Shown in pieces: positions 36,896 through 46,261 of a DNA stretch of 64,000 nt. Source of the DNA: Variovorax sp. 54. GTDB taxonomy: Bacteria > Pseudomonadota > Gammaproteobacteria > Burkholderiales > Burkholderiaceae_C. The stretch's first letter is position 1; each line of letters begins with the position of its first letter. The notes under the pieces were generated by a model. It ran no database searches, was not told the origin of the DNA, and was given only the letters and a program-made list of their open reading frames with translations. A program made the translations under genes and the position numbers. The stretch lies in the NCBI RefSeq assembly GCF_002754375.1, contig NZ_PEFF01000001.1, positions 6,093,501-6,157,500 on the forward strand, written 5' to 3'.

Positions 36896-36911
36896 TGTCA
36901 AGAATTTGACA
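36896..36911. promoter_or_regulatory. CRP-like palindrome between the HD operon and the Crp/Fnr gene
   Basis: TGTCAAGAATTTGACA is a perfect dyad with TGTCA-N6-TGACA spacing, the geometry of CRP-family sites (TGTGA-N6-TCACA). It lies about 60 bases from each of the two divergent start codons, so one bound dimer could act on both promoters. Confidence 0.65.
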
Positions 36912-36966
36912 ATGCAGGCTTCTGGTAAACCCGCCTCGGGTGCCCTTCCTCTCCCTTTCCTCCTCC

Positions 36967-37689
36967 ATGGCCACCTCGACCAAGCCGCGCCTTTCGGCCG
37001 CGCACCGCACCGCGCTCGACGGCAACCCGTGGTTCACCAGCATGCCGCGCGCGCAGCGCGACGCGCTGGTGGGCGCGGCCGAATTGCTGCACGTGCGGCG
37101 CGGCACGATGGTGTTCCGCCAGGGCGACCCGATCCATGCCGCGGGCGGCGGCTTCTACGGGCTGGTGGCGGGCACCATCAAGATCTCGTCGCTGCGCCAG
37201 GACGGGCGCGAGGCCATCCTCGCGGTGCTGGAGCCGGGCAACTGGTTCGGCGAGATCACGCTCATCGACGGCTCGCCGCGCACGCACGACGCCACCGCGC
37301 TCGAAGCACTCGACCTGCTGGTGGTGTCGCCCGATGCCTTTGCGCGGCAGATGCGCGACGTGGCGTTTTCGAACGCCATCGCCGCCATGCTGGCCGCGCG
37401 CGTGCGCATGCTCTACGGCCTGGCCGAAGACGCCACCTTGCGCAGCCTGCGCGCGCGCGTGGCGCACCGGCTGCTGGTGCTGGCGCGCGGCGACGCCACG
37501 CAGTCGGTGCACCTGCGGCACGAACTCATGCTGTCGCAGGAGGCGCTGGCCATGATGCTCGGCGTGACGCGCCAGACGCTGTCGAAGGAACTCAACGCGC
37601 TGGCGACCGAGGGCGTGGTGTCGCTGGGCTACGGGCGCATCGAGCTGCTGTCGCTCGACGCGCTGCAGGGGCTGGTGCGCACGGGGTGA
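36967..37689 (+). CDS. Crp/Fnr-family transcriptional regulator
   Basis: This 240-residue protein has a cyclic-nucleotide-binding-like N-terminal domain (MVFRQGDPIHAAGGGFYGLV, ILAVLEPGNWFGEITLIDG) and a C-terminal winged helix with LSQEALAMMLGVTRQTLSKELNAL. There are no Fnr-type cysteines at the N-terminus. It uses the RQTLSKEL recognition helix typical of Crp relatives. A start at 36940 is possible but leaves a non-conserved tail. It probably binds the palindrome upstream. Confidence 0.9.
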   Translation: MATSTKPRLSAAHRTALDGNPWFTSMPRAQRDALVGAAELLHVRRGTMVFRQGDPIHAAGGGFYGLVAGTIKISSLRQDGREAILAVLEPGNWFGEITLIDGSPRTHDATALEALDLLVVSPDAFARQMRDVAFSNAIAAMLAARVRMLYGLAEDATLRSLRARVAHRLLVLARGDATQSVHLRHELMLSQEALAMMLGVTRQTLSKELNALATEGVVSLGYGRIELLSLDALQGLVRTG

Positions 37690-37799
37690 TGGGCTGATGG
37701 TCTTGTCACAACGCGGGCAGGGCGCAGGCGTATAAGACCTTCCCGGCCCGCCATTCCGGCGGCTCGGTGTCTTATTTCTTCACTGGAAGGTGGCGAATC

Positions 37800-38489
37800 A
37801 TGAGCAACAACCAACCGACGGTCGTGCTGGTCCATGGTTTCTGGGGCGGCGCGGCGCACTGGCACAACGTCATCGTTGAACTCTTGCGCAAGGGCCACAC
37901 GGCCATCCGCGCGGTCGAGCTGCCGCTGACCTCGCTGGCCGACGACGCCGAGCGCACACGCAAGATGGTGGCGCAGGTTCAGGGGCCGGTGCTGCTGGTC
38001 GGCCACTCGTACGGCGGCGCGGTGATCACGCAGGCCGGCGACATGCCCAACGTGGTCGGGCTGGTCTACATCGCCGCCTTCGCACCCGACGCCGGCGAAA
38101 GCCCCGGCGGCATCACGCAGGAGCATCCGCCGGTGGCCGTGCCCAACCTGGCGCCCGACAGCGACGGCTATTTGTGGGTGATCCCCGAGAAATACCACGA
38201 GAGCTTCTGCCAGGACCTGAGCGCCGAAGAAGGCCTGGTGATGGGCCTCACGCAGAAGGCGCCGCTGGCCAGCACCTTCGGCGACACCATCACGGCGCCG
38301 GCCTGGAAGAAGAAGCCGTCGTGGTACCAGATCTCGAGCGAGGACCGCATGATCTCGCCCGTCAATCAGGAGCGCATGTCGGCGCGGCTGGGCGCGAAGA
38401 AGGTCATCACGCTGGCAGCCAGCCATGCCTCGCTGGCCTCGCAGCCGCAGGCCGTGGCGGCGCTCATCGACGAAGCCGCGAGCGCCTGA
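37800..38489 (+). CDS. Alpha/beta hydrolase
   Basis: This 229-residue hydrolase has the oxyanion motif HGF (12-14), the nucleophile elbow GHSYGG with S70, and the catalytic histidine in ASHASL near the C-terminus. It resembles the EstC/salicylate-esterase-like cytoplasmic hydrolases. The ATG at 37800 has a ggaagg site upstream. It stands alone between a regulator and a converging MFS gene. Confidence 0.87.
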   Translation: MSNNQPTVVLVHGFWGGAAHWHNVIVELLRKGHTAIRAVELPLTSLADDAERTRKMVAQVQGPVLLVGHSYGGAVITQAGDMPNVVGLVYIAAFAPDAGESPGGITQEHPPVAVPNLAPDSDGYLWVIPEKYHESFCQDLSAEEGLVMGLTQKAPLASTFGDTITAPAWKKKPSWYQISSEDRMISPVNQERMSARLGAKKVITLAASHASLASQPQAVAALIDEAASA

Positions 38490-38495
38490 GGCCGG

Positions 38496-40019
38496 TTAGG
38501 CGCAGCGCTCGGTGCGCTGCGCAGCCGTCGGGCGGGCCCGCCAGCCGAGGAAGGCCACGGCGCAGGCCGCCGCAATCACGATCGCCACGGCCACGCCCAT
38601 CACCGAGAAAAAAGCCTGGTCGAAGGCCGTGTGCGCGAGCGCCACGAGCTGCGTGGCAATCGGCGCGGGCAGCGTCTCTGCGGCCAGCAGCGCGGCGTCG
38701 ATGCTGTCGCTCGCCGAGGCCGGCACGGCCAGGCCTTCGGGAATGACCAGCGCGGCCGTGTAGCTCGACGAGAGCACGCTGCCCAGCAGCGCGATGCCCA
38801 GCACGCCGCCGAGTTCGTACGACACCTCTTCGATCGACGCCGCCATGCCGGCGTGTTCCACGGGCGCGTTGTTCATGACCGCGTTGGACGCCGCCGTGAT
38901 GGTCGCCCCCACGCCCAGCCCCAGCAGCACCAGGATGGCCGGCTTGAGCAGGCCTGCGGCATCGACCGCCAGTGCCAGCGCGCACAGCGCCAGCGCCGTG
39001 GTGACGAGGCCGCCCAGGATGACGGGGCGCGAGCCGATGCGCGCCAGCAGCAGGCCCGCGAGAGGCCCCGACACGAAGGCTGCCAGCGGCAGCGGCAGCA
39101 GGGTGAGACCGGCCTGCAGCGGCGTGAGGCCGACCACCAGCTGCAGCCGCTGGCTGAACACCAGCTCGACACCGATCAGCGCCACCGAGGCCACGATGGC
39201 CGCGATCACGCCGCCCGAGAAGTACGCGTTGCGGAACAGGCGGAAGTCGATCAGCGGCGCGCTGCTGCGCCGCTGGCGCCGCACGAAGAGGGCCATGGCC
39301 ACCACGGCGAGCACGCCGGTGATGGCGGCTGTCGTGACCGAGGGAGCGAACTTCGTGAGCTCCTTGATGGTCAGCACGAGGAAGACCAGCCCGACCAGCA
39401 CCTGCACCGAGCCGATGAAGTCCCACGGGCGCGTGCCGGTGTTCTTCTGCGTCGGCAGCAGCCACAGGGCCAGCACCAGCGCGAGCACCACCACGGGCAC
39501 GTTGATGAGAAACACCGAACCCCACCAGAAGTATTCGAGCAGCACGCCGCCCACGACCGGCCCGAGCGCCGCGCCGCCCGAGGCCACCGAGGCCCACACG
39601 CCGATGGCCACGGCGCGCTCGCGCTCGTCGGTGAACACCAGCCGCAGGATCGCCAGCGTGGCCGGCATCATCATCGACGCGCCCACGCCCAACAGGGCGC
39701 GCGCGGCGATGAGGACGGCCGGGTTCGGCGCGTAGGCCGCGCACAGCGAGGCCACGCCGAACACGGCCAGGCCCGCGACGAACATGCGCCGGTAGCCCAC
39801 GCGGTCGCCCAGCGCGCCCATGCCCAGCAGGAAGCCGGAGACGACCACGGTGTACGCGTTGAGGATCCACAACTTCTCGGTGGCCGATGCGGCCAGGTCG
39901 TGCGTGAGCGTGGGCAGCGCCGTGTAGAGCACGGTCATGTCGACCACGATCAGCAACAGCGCCATCGAGACGATGCCGAGCGTGATCCATTTCTTTGCGG
40001 TGGGGTTCAAGCCGTTCAT
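38496..40019 (-). CDS. MFS drug efflux transporter, DHA2 (14-helix) family
   Basis: This 507-residue permease has 14 predicted helices. The drug-antiporter motif C appears as GGAALGPVVGGVLLEYFWW, and the motif A loop as GALGDRVGYRRMFVAG. Members use the proton gradient to expel drugs or dyes. Its start overlaps the acetyltransferase gene by 4 bases (ATGA), so they are translationally coupled, and a LysR gene is divergent. Confidence 0.9.
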   Translation of the reverse strand: MNGLNPTAKKWITLGIVSMALLLIVVDMTVLYTALPTLTHDLAASATEKLWILNAYTVVVSGFLLGMGALGDRVGYRRMFVAGLAVFGVASLCAAYAPNPAVLIAARALLGVGASMMMPATLAILRLVFTDERERAVAIGVWASVASGGAALGPVVGGVLLEYFWWGSVFLINVPVVVLALVLALWLLPTQKNTGTRPWDFIGSVQVLVGLVFLVLTIKELTKFAPSVTTAAITGVLAVVAMALFVRRQRRSSAPLIDFRLFRNAYFSGGVIAAIVASVALIGVELVFSQRLQLVVGLTPLQAGLTLLPLPLAAFVSGPLAGLLLARIGSRPVILGGLVTTALALCALALAVDAAGLLKPAILVLLGLGVGATITAASNAVMNNAPVEHAGMAASIEEVSYELGGVLGIALLGSVLSSSYTAALVIPEGLAVPASASDSIDAALLAAETLPAPIATQLVALAHTAFDQAFFSVMGVAVAIVIAAACAVAFLGWRARPTAAQRTERCA

Positions 40020-40609
40020 AACGTGGCCCTCCGGTCGTGCGACTGTGCGGTGGTGCCGTCCAGTTCCTTGAGCATCGTGACGGAGACGGTCGTGCAGCCG
40101 CGTGCGTGGAAGAAGTCGTGCGCGCGGGTGTTGCCGATGCCGCTTTCGAGAAAGAGGCGCTGGATGCCGCGGCGCTGCAGCTCGGCGCAGACCCAGTCGA
40201 ACAGCTGCCCGCCCAAGCCCATGCCCTGGAAGCGCGCGTCGACGACGAGGTCGTCGAGCGTCGCGAAGCTGCGCGCGGCGCGGCGGGCGTCGTCGATCGA
40301 GACCAGCGCGAAGCCGGCCAGTGCGCCGTCGATTCGCGCGACGGCCACACGCGCGGTGGCCGTGGACGGGTCGAGCGCCAGTGTCTCGCGCAGCTGGGTT
40401 TCAAAGAGGCTGGGCAGGTCGGGGCGCCATTCGCCGACGGCCACGGCGCGCTGCTCCTGCAGCTCGGCGTGCGAGATGTAGGCGGGAGAAAGTTGCTGCA
40501 GGAACAGGGCGGTCATCGCCTGGGCCTGGGAAGGATCGCTGCACCAGCTCAGTTCGAACGCCGGTGTCGTCTTGTTGTTCACATTCGTCATGGCGCCATC
40601 TTGCGTCAT
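40016..40609 (-). CDS. GNAT-family N-acetyltransferase
   Basis: This 197-residue GNAT protein has the acetyl-CoA motif ARFQGMGLGGQLFDWV and the C-terminal IQRLFLESGIGNTRAHDFF with the usual ARGC ending. It transfers an acetyl group to an unknown amine. Start at 40609 or 40591 is possible. Coupling to a drug-efflux gene suggests a joint role in resisting an amine-bearing compound. Confidence 0.87.
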   Translation of the reverse strand: MTQDGAMTNVNNKTTPAFELSWCSDPSQAQAMTALFLQQLSPAYISHAELQEQRAVAVGEWRPDLPSLFETQLRETLALDPSTATARVAVARIDGALAGFALVSIDDARRAARSFATLDDLVVDARFQGMGLGGQLFDWVCAELQRRGIQRLFLESGIGNTRAHDFFHARGCTTVSVTMLKELDGTTAQSHDRRATL

Positions 40610-40662
40610 TGAAATGAATGAATAAAGATGGAATCGATCTGAAAAATAGATGGGTGACCGAA

Positions 40663-41541
40663 ATGGAATGGACCGTCGATCAATTGCGCCAGTTCGTGAC
40701 GACCGCCGAATGCGGCTCGTTTTCGGCCGCGGCGCGCCATCTGGGCAAGGCCCAGTCGGCCGTGAGCACCGCCATCGGGCTGCTCGAGGTCGACCTCGGC
40801 GTGGCGCTGTTCGACCGCTCGCGCCGCAACGCGCAGTTGTCCGACGCGGGCCGGGTGTTGCTGCTCGAGGCGCGCGAGCTGCTGCGGCAGGCCGAGCAAC
40901 TCGACCAGCGCGCCCGCTCGCTGCACGAGGGCGACGAGGCCGCGCTGTCGCTGGCGCTGGACGAAGCCCTGCCGTACACCGCCATCGGCACGCTGATGCG
41001 CGAGATTTCGGCGAAGTTTCCGAGCCTCGAACTCACGCTGCTGAACGGCACCGCGACCGAGGTGGCCGACTATGTCGAGCAGGAGCGCGCCAGCGCGGCC
41101 TTTCACTTCGACCGCGGCCCGGTGCACGCCAGCTTCGACCAGCGCCACATCGGCAGCGTGCGCCAGGGCGTGTTCGTGGCCAGCGACCATCCGTTGGCCG
41201 ACGGCCGCACGGTGCGGCGCCAGGACCTGGCCCGGCAACGGCAGCTGCTGATGCATGCGGACGACGTGCACGAGGTGGCCTACAGCCCGCGCGTGTGGCG
41301 CTCCGACAGCTTCTACAGCACGGCGGAGATGGTGGCCGACAACCTGGGCTGGGCCGTGCTGCCCATCAACATCGCGCGCTACGAGGGCTTCAGCAAGGCG
41401 CTGAAGGAAGTGCCTTGCCCCTCGCTGGCGTTGCCGCGGCTGTCGGTGCGCATGCTGTGGCTGCCGGGGCGGCCGCTTGGGGCCACGGCGCTGTATGTGC
41501 AGCAGCGCTTTACCGAGCTGCTGGGTGACGGTGCTGTGTGA
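40663..41541 (+). CDS. LysR-family transcriptional regulator
   Basis: This 292-residue LysR protein starts MEWTVDQLRQFVTTAECGSF and has the helix-turn-helix FSAAARHLGKAQSAVSTAIGLLE. An earlier ATG at 40618 would add 15 residues not typical of the family. It is divergent from the acetyltransferase/efflux pair and should regulate it. It converges on the next binding-protein gene with a 6-base gap. Confidence 0.88.
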   Translation: MEWTVDQLRQFVTTAECGSFSAAARHLGKAQSAVSTAIGLLEVDLGVALFDRSRRNAQLSDAGRVLLLEARELLRQAEQLDQRARSLHEGDEAALSLALDEALPYTAIGTLMREISAKFPSLELTLLNGTATEVADYVEQERASAAFHFDRGPVHASFDQRHIGSVRQGVFVASDHPLADGRTVRRQDLARQRQLLMHADDVHEVAYSPRVWRSDSFYSTAEMVADNLGWAVLPINIARYEGFSKALKEVPCPSLALPRLSVRMLWLPGRPLGATALYVQQRFTELLGDGAV

Positions 41542-41547
41542 GGTGCT

Positions 41548-42720
41548 TCAGCGCAGCACGCGGCCGTCGGCCGAGATGCTGATCAGGTCGATGCTGCGCA
41601 CGTTGTCGCGCAGGCCCGGGCGCAGGTTGATGCGGAAGCCACCCACGTCGTAGTCGGTCATCGCCGTCATCGTGCGCTGCAGCGTTGCGGTGTTGAAGCC
41701 ACGGCCCGCGCGGCGCACCGCCTCGCCCGCGGCCTTGGCGGCGATGAAGCCTTCGAGCCCTTCGTACGACGCGGTCTGGTCGGAGTTGTCGACCGCCGCG
41801 AGGTACTCCTTGACGATCGGAATGGCCGAGGGGCGCGGCGAGGGCACGACCTGCGAGATCACGATGCCGCCGATGTCCTTGCCCAGCTCGGCGTAGAGCG
41901 GGTCGATGCCGACGATCGAGAAGGCCATGAAGTTGCCCGTGTAGCCGCTCTTGCGCAGCGTGCGGATGGCGCTGGCCGTGGTGCCCGAGAGCGACACCAG
42001 CACGATGGCCTGGGGCGTCTGCTGCTGCACGGTCTTCAGCGCGGCGTCGAGCTTGTCGGCGCCCGCCGGCACCAGCGCGCTCGCAACCAGCGGCGGCAGC
42101 TTGAGTTCGGTGACGGCCTGCTGCACGGCGGCCAGGCCGGCGCGGCCCATGGCGTCGTCGTCGCCCACCAGCGCGATGCGCTTTTGCCCCACGGTGGCGC
42201 ATTGGCGCACGATCTTGAGGGCCTCGTCGATCATGCCGGGGCGCACATGGAACACGTTCGGGTGCTCGGGGCCGCGCAGCGTGTCGGACGCGGCAAAGGG
42301 CGCAAACAGCAGGCTGCCCTGCTGCGTGGCGACCTTGGCGCCGGCCTCGCTGCTGGCGGTGCCGACAAAGCCGAACAGCATGTCGGCCTTGTTCGCACCC
42401 AGCAGCGTGCGTGCGTTGGTGGTGGCGCGTGCGGCGTCGTAGCCGTCGTCGAGCTGCAGCAGCTTGAGTTGCAGGCCGGTGGCGGCGTTGCGCGTGTTGA
42501 AGTCGCTCACGGCAAGGCGGCTGCCCGCCGCGAAGGCGTTGCCGATCTCGTTGGCGCTGCCCGTGAGGGGCACCGACTGGCCGAGCAAAACGACGCGGGC
42601 CCCGGCGCCGCCGGCAGGGCGCGGTGTCTGTGCCAGCAGGGGACGGGTGATACCGAGGCCGCTTCCCAGAAGCAGCGTTGCACAGGCCTTGCCCAGCCAT
42701 GTCCTGCGAGACGCGTTCAT
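41548..42720 (-). CDS. Branched-chain amino-acid type ABC solute-binding protein
   Basis: This 390-residue type 1 periplasmic binding protein has a signal peptide ending LLAQTP and the family block VVLLGQSVPLTGSANEIG, with DADFG-like and FAPFAASDTLRG segments. The C-terminal DVGGFRINLRPGLRD is also typical. No livHMGF genes are near it, so it is an orphan. Ligand unknown; aromatic or aliphatic acids are possible for this branch. Confidence 0.87.
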   Translation of the reverse strand: MNASRRTWLGKACATLLLGSGLGITRPLLAQTPRPAGGAGARVVLLGQSVPLTGSANEIGNAFAAGSRLAVSDFNTRNAATGLQLKLLQLDDGYDAARATTNARTLLGANKADMLFGFVGTASSEAGAKVATQQGSLLFAPFAASDTLRGPEHPNVFHVRPGMIDEALKIVRQCATVGQKRIALVGDDDAMGRAGLAAVQQAVTELKLPPLVASALVPAGADKLDAALKTVQQQTPQAIVLVSLSGTTASAIRTLRKSGYTGNFMAFSIVGIDPLYAELGKDIGGIVISQVVPSPRPSAIPIVKEYLAAVDNSDQTASYEGLEGFIAAKAAGEAVRRAGRGFNTATLQRTMTAMTDYDVGGFRINLRPGLRDNVRSIDLISISADGRVLR

Positions 42721-42804
42721 TGGCTTCCCTTTGCTAACAATAGTAAAAAAGTGTAGCAATTTCGGGGCCAGGGCGGAAGGCGCGGGTGCTCCAGAATTGC
42801 CCTT

Positions 42805-43365
42805 ATGAAAATGACTGTGTCCTGGGTTCTTGGGGGGGTGTGCGTGGTGCTCGCCGGTTGCGTTGTGTCGCCCCCATCGGAGGTGGTGGAAAAGGCGCTG
42901 CCCGCGCCGGCGGTCTTCGTGCCCGTGGCTGCACCGCAGCCGCCGCAACCGATGATCGACCCGCCACCCCTGCCGCCGCCATCGATGATCGAGCCGCCAC
43001 CGCTGCCACTGGCGGGGCCGCCGATGGCATTGCCGTCGGGGCCGACCCTCATGGCAGCGCCGCGCACCGATCGGCAGGAGGCGGCGGACGCGGTCGTGAA
43101 AGACCCGGTGATCCGCCAGCGCCGCTATCCCAAGTACCCGTCCGCACTGGCGGAAGAGGGCATCGAGGGCGTGGTGGTCACCACCTTCTTCGTCGGCGTG
43201 GACGGCAAGCCCGAAGACATCCGCGTCGAACGCTCGCCGCACCCGCTGTTGTCGCGGGCGGCGACCGATGCGATCAAGGAGTGGCGCTTCGACCCGGCGC
43301 GCACGGCGGACGGGCGTGCGGTGCGCGGCGCGATGCGGCTGCCGTTCCGCTTCCAGCTCGAGTGA
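42805..43365 (+). CDS. TonB C-terminal-domain lipoprotein
   Basis: This 186-residue protein has a lipoprotein signal (VLAGC, cysteine 19), a 60-residue proline-rich region with PPPLPPPS and PPPLPLAGPP, and a C-terminal TonB-type domain: RRYPKYPSALAEEGIEGVVV, then VERSPHPLLSRAATDAIKEWRFDPA. Normal TonB is anchored by a membrane helix and powered by ExbBD. A lipid anchor suggests a different attachment or an outer-membrane location. No exbBD gene is adjacent. Confidence 0.82.
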   Translation: MKMTVSWVLGGVCVVLAGCVVSPPSEVVEKALPAPAVFVPVAAPQPPQPMIDPPPLPPPSMIEPPPLPLAGPPMALPSGPTLMAAPRTDRQEAADAVVKDPVIRQRRYPKYPSALAEEGIEGVVVTTFFVGVDGKPEDIRVERSPHPLLSRAATDAIKEWRFDPARTADGRAVRGAMRLPFRFQLE

Positions 43366-43386
43366 GCGGGCGGAGATGACGCGCGC

Positions 43387-44145
43387 TCAGGCGCGTTTTT
43401 CGAACACCAGGTCCCACACGCCGTGGCCCAACTTGAGGCCGCGGTTCTCGAACTTGGTGAGCGGGCGATACGCCGGCTTGTCCGCGTAGCCGGTGTCCGG
43501 CGCGGTGTTGCGCAGCAGCGGCTCGGCGCCCAGCACTTCGAGCATCTGCTCGGCGTAGGGCTGCCAGTCGGTGGCGCAGTGGATGTAGCCGCCCGGGCGC
43601 AGGTGCTGCGCCAGCTTGGTCACGAACTCGGGCTGGATCAGCCGGCGCTTGTTGTGGCGCTTCTTGTGCCACGGATCGGGAAAGAACACATGCACGCCGG
43701 CCAGCGTGCCGGGCTGCAGCATGTGGTCGAGCACGTCGACCGCGTCGTGCGCGCAGATGCGGATGTTCGAAATCGACTGCTCGCCGATGCGCTTGAGCAG
43801 CGCACCCACGCCGGGCTCGTGCACTTCGCAGCACAGGAAGTTGGTCTCGGGCAGCACGGTGGCGATGTGCGCCGTGGCCTCGCCCATGCCGAAGCCGATC
43901 TCCAGCACCGTCGGGCCGGCGCGGCCGCCGAAGGCCGCCGTGAGGTCGAGCGGTTCGGGCGTGTAGGGAATGAGGAACAGCGGGCCCAGCTCGGCGAAGG
44001 CGCGGGCCTGGCCGTCGGTGGTGCGGCCGGCGCGCTTCACGAAGCTCTTGAGGCGGCGATGCAGCGGATGCGGCTTGCCGTCGGTGGCGTCGTCTTCGGG
44101 AGGCACGGGCGGAAGGTCGTTGGACACGGTGTCGGGAATGTTCAT
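43387..44145 (-). CDS. trmB: tRNA (guanine-N7)-methyltransferase
   Basis: This 252-residue enzyme methylates G46 of the variable loop with SAM. The SAM motif is [16 protein letters not shown], followed by [16 protein letters not shown] and the diagnostic [19 protein letters not shown]. The ATG at 44145 is used because it overlaps the gluQ stop by 4 bases (ATGA). About 50 N-terminal residues precede the catalytic core. Confidence 0.94.
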   Translation of the reverse strand: MNIPDTVSNDLPPVPPEDDATDGKPHPLHRRLKSFVKRAGRTTDGQARAFAELGPLFLIPYTPEPLDLTAAFGGRAGPTVLEIGFGMGEATAHIATVLPETNFLCCEVHEPGVGALLKRIGEQSISNIRICAHDAVDVLDHMLQPGTLAGVHVFFPDPWHKKRHNKRRLIQPEFVTKLAQHLRPGGYIHCATDWQPYAEQMLEVLGAEPLLRNTAPDTGYADKPAYRPLTKFENRGLKLGHGVWDLVFEKRA

Positions 44146-45047
44146 GAGGGCCGCGAATTGTAGAGATCGCGCCATTCGGGCACCCAGCCGGCCAATGCGG
44201 CGGTGCAACCGTCGGCTGCCGTGGGGCGCAGGCCGAGGGCGCGCGCGGCGGTGTCGAGCGCGGTCAATGCGGCTTGCGGCGTGGCGGTGTCGATGGCTGT
44301 GGCGCCGTTCTGCTTGGAGAGCTTGTCGCCGTCGGCGCCGCGCACCAGCGGCGTGTGCAGGTAGCTCGGCGTGGGCAGGCCGAGCGCCTGCTGCAGCAGG
44401 ATCTGGCGCGCGGTGTTGTCGGCCAGGTCTTCGCCGCGCACCACGTCGGTCACGCCCTGTTCGGCGTCGTCGACCACGACGGCGAGCTGATAGGCCCAGG
44501 GACCGTCGGCGCGTCGCAGCACGAAGTCGCCGACCTCGCGTTGCACGTCCTGTTGCTGCGGGCCGAGGCGGCGGTCGGTCCAGTGCAGATCGCCGGCCGG
44601 CATGCGGTGTGCGGCAAAGCGCCAGGCGCGCGCGGGCTTGCCGTGCAGGCCGTCGCGGCAGGTGCCGGGGTAGACGCGCTCGCCGTGGCGTTCATGCGCA
44701 TGGCCGAGCCGGGCCAGGGCGAGGTCGATGTCCTTGCGCGAGCAGCCGCAGGGATAGGCGAGGCCACACGCCTGCAGCGCGGTCAGCGCCGCCTCGTAGC
44801 GGGCGGCGCGCTGCGTCTGCCACTCGGGCGGTTCGTCGGGGAGCAGGGCGCAATCGGCGAGCTGGCGCAGGATGTGCTCGCCCATGCCGGGCAGGCAGCG
44901 CTCGGTGTCGGCGTCCTCGATGCGGATCAGCCAGCGCGCCTGGTCGCCGCGCGCGCGCACATCGAGCCAGCTCGCGAGCGCGGCCACCAGCGAGCCGGCA
45001 TGCAGCGGGCCGGTGGGCGAGGGCGCAAAGCGGCCGGTGGCGCGCAT
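44142..45047 (-). CDS. gluQ: Glutamyl-queuosine tRNA(Asp) synthetase
   Basis: This 301-residue paralogue of GluRS lacks the anticodon-binding domain. It has the class I motifs [17 protein letters not shown] (HIGH region) and DKLSKQNG (KMSKS region), and the zinc residues in YPCGCSRKD and VYPGTCRDG. It charges glutamate onto queuosine 34 of tRNA-Asp. It is coupled to trmB, giving a tRNA-modification pair. Confidence 0.93.
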   Translation of the reverse strand: MRATGRFAPSPTGPLHAGSLVAALASWLDVRARGDQARWLIRIEDADTERCLPGMGEHILRQLADCALLPDEPPEWQTQRAARYEAALTALQACGLAYPCGCSRKDIDLALARLGHAHERHGERVYPGTCRDGLHGKPARAWRFAAHRMPAGDLHWTDRRLGPQQQDVQREVGDFVLRRADGPWAYQLAVVVDDAEQGVTDVVRGEDLADNTARQILLQQALGLPTPSYLHTPLVRGADGDKLSKQNGATAIDTATPQAALTALDTAARALGLRPTAADGCTAALAGWVPEWRDLYNSRPS

Positions 45048-45053
45048 CCTTTC

Positions 45054-46136
45054 TTAGAGAGCGGCGAGGGCCAGCGAGAGGCCCGAAACAAAGCCATCTT
45101 CCACGCGATGGCCGATGCACCAGTCACCGGCAATGCCGATGCGCGCCTTGGCGTCCCACAGGTGGGTCTGGCCGACCGGCACCTGTGTCTGCGCCTCGGG
45201 CCAGCAACGCGCCTGCGCATGGCTGGGCGTGGCGTGGATGCCGGTGATCTCCGAGAAGGCGCGCAGCAGCTTGGCCTCGATGCGCGCGGGCGTGTCGCGC
45301 AGGTGTTCTTCCGACCAGGTGGCGCTGGCCTGCAGGGTCCAGCGTTCGACGCGCTCGCGGCCGGGCTTGGACGATTCACGCGCCAGCCATGCCACGCGGT
45401 GGTGGGTGCTGCGCGCCACGTTCCATTGCGGGCCGAGGTGCGACATGTTGGCCTGGTTGGCCTGGGGGAAGGCGATCATCAGCGTCCAGCAGGGCGCGAT
45501 GCGCACGCGGTCGATCTTGCGGCTCAGCGTGGCCGAGCGTTCGCCGTCGGCCAGCAGTTCGCGGGTGCGTGCGGGCGGCACGGCCAGCAGCACGGCGTCG
45601 AAGCCGGAGTACACGTGCTGCGAATCGTCGGCACCGGCGGTGCGCAGCTGCCAGCGGGTGGCGTCGAGCGCGTCGGGCTCGATGCGGGTGACCTGGGTGC
45701 CGGTGACGAGGTGCTCGCCGAGCGGTGCGGCCCAGTGGGCCACGAGGGCGTCCATGCCGGGCTGGGCGACCCAGTGCGGCTCCAGCGAAGGCAACGCCGC
45801 TTCGGCCACGCGGCCGTGGGCGTCGAGCACGCGCACGAGGTTGGCGCTCCAGGGGCGGCACAGCGCGGGCGTGGTGGCCAGCACCTGCGCAAAGCGCGGG
45901 TCGCGCACGGTGAAGTATTGGGCGCCGCTGTCGAAGCGGCCGAAGGCGGTGTCGATGCTCGCCATCCGCCCGCCCGTCGTGGCCTCGCGTTCGAACACCG
46001 TGACACGGTGCCCGGCCTGCATCAGTGTGCGGGCGCAGGCCACGCCGGCAATGCCGGCGCCGATGACGGCGTAGTGGCGGGCGGCGGCGGGAGTTCGGTG
46101 GCGGTCGGCGGTGGCGCGGGCTTTGGCTTTGGGCAT
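45054..46136 (-). CDS. FAD-dependent amine-oxidase/renalase-like oxidoreductase
   Basis: This 360-residue flavoprotein starts with a basic tail and HYAVIGAGIAGVACARTLMQAG, continues VFEREATTGGRMAS with FGRFDSGAQYFTVRD, and ends with GIAGDWCIGHRVEDGFVSGL. This layout is the renalase-like group, which oxidises reduced nicotinamide isomers. It is 6 bases ahead of gluQ. Its actual substrate is not shown by the sequence. Confidence 0.85.
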   Translation of the reverse strand: MPKAKARATADRHRTPAAARHYAVIGAGIAGVACARTLMQAGHRVTVFEREATTGGRMASIDTAFGRFDSGAQYFTVRDPRFAQVLATTPALCRPWSANLVRVLDAHGRVAEAALPSLEPHWVAQPGMDALVAHWAAPLGEHLVTGTQVTRIEPDALDATRWQLRTAGADDSQHVYSGFDAVLLAVPPARTRELLADGERSATLSRKIDRVRIAPCWTLMIAFPQANQANMSHLGPQWNVARSTHHRVAWLARESSKPGRERVERWTLQASATWSEEHLRDTPARIEAKLLRAFSEITGIHATPSHAQARCWPEAQTQVPVGQTHLWDAKARIGIAGDWCIGHRVEDGFVSGLSLALAAL

Positions 46137-46261
46137 GGCGGACTCTTTTCTTTTGACAGGGTGATGACGGAGGAGGCCGTACAGACTCTACCTCGGTCTG
46201 CGCACGTCGCCGGGCTGGGGCCGACCCTTACGAGGCCCCGCCCTTGCGTTGCATCAGGCGC

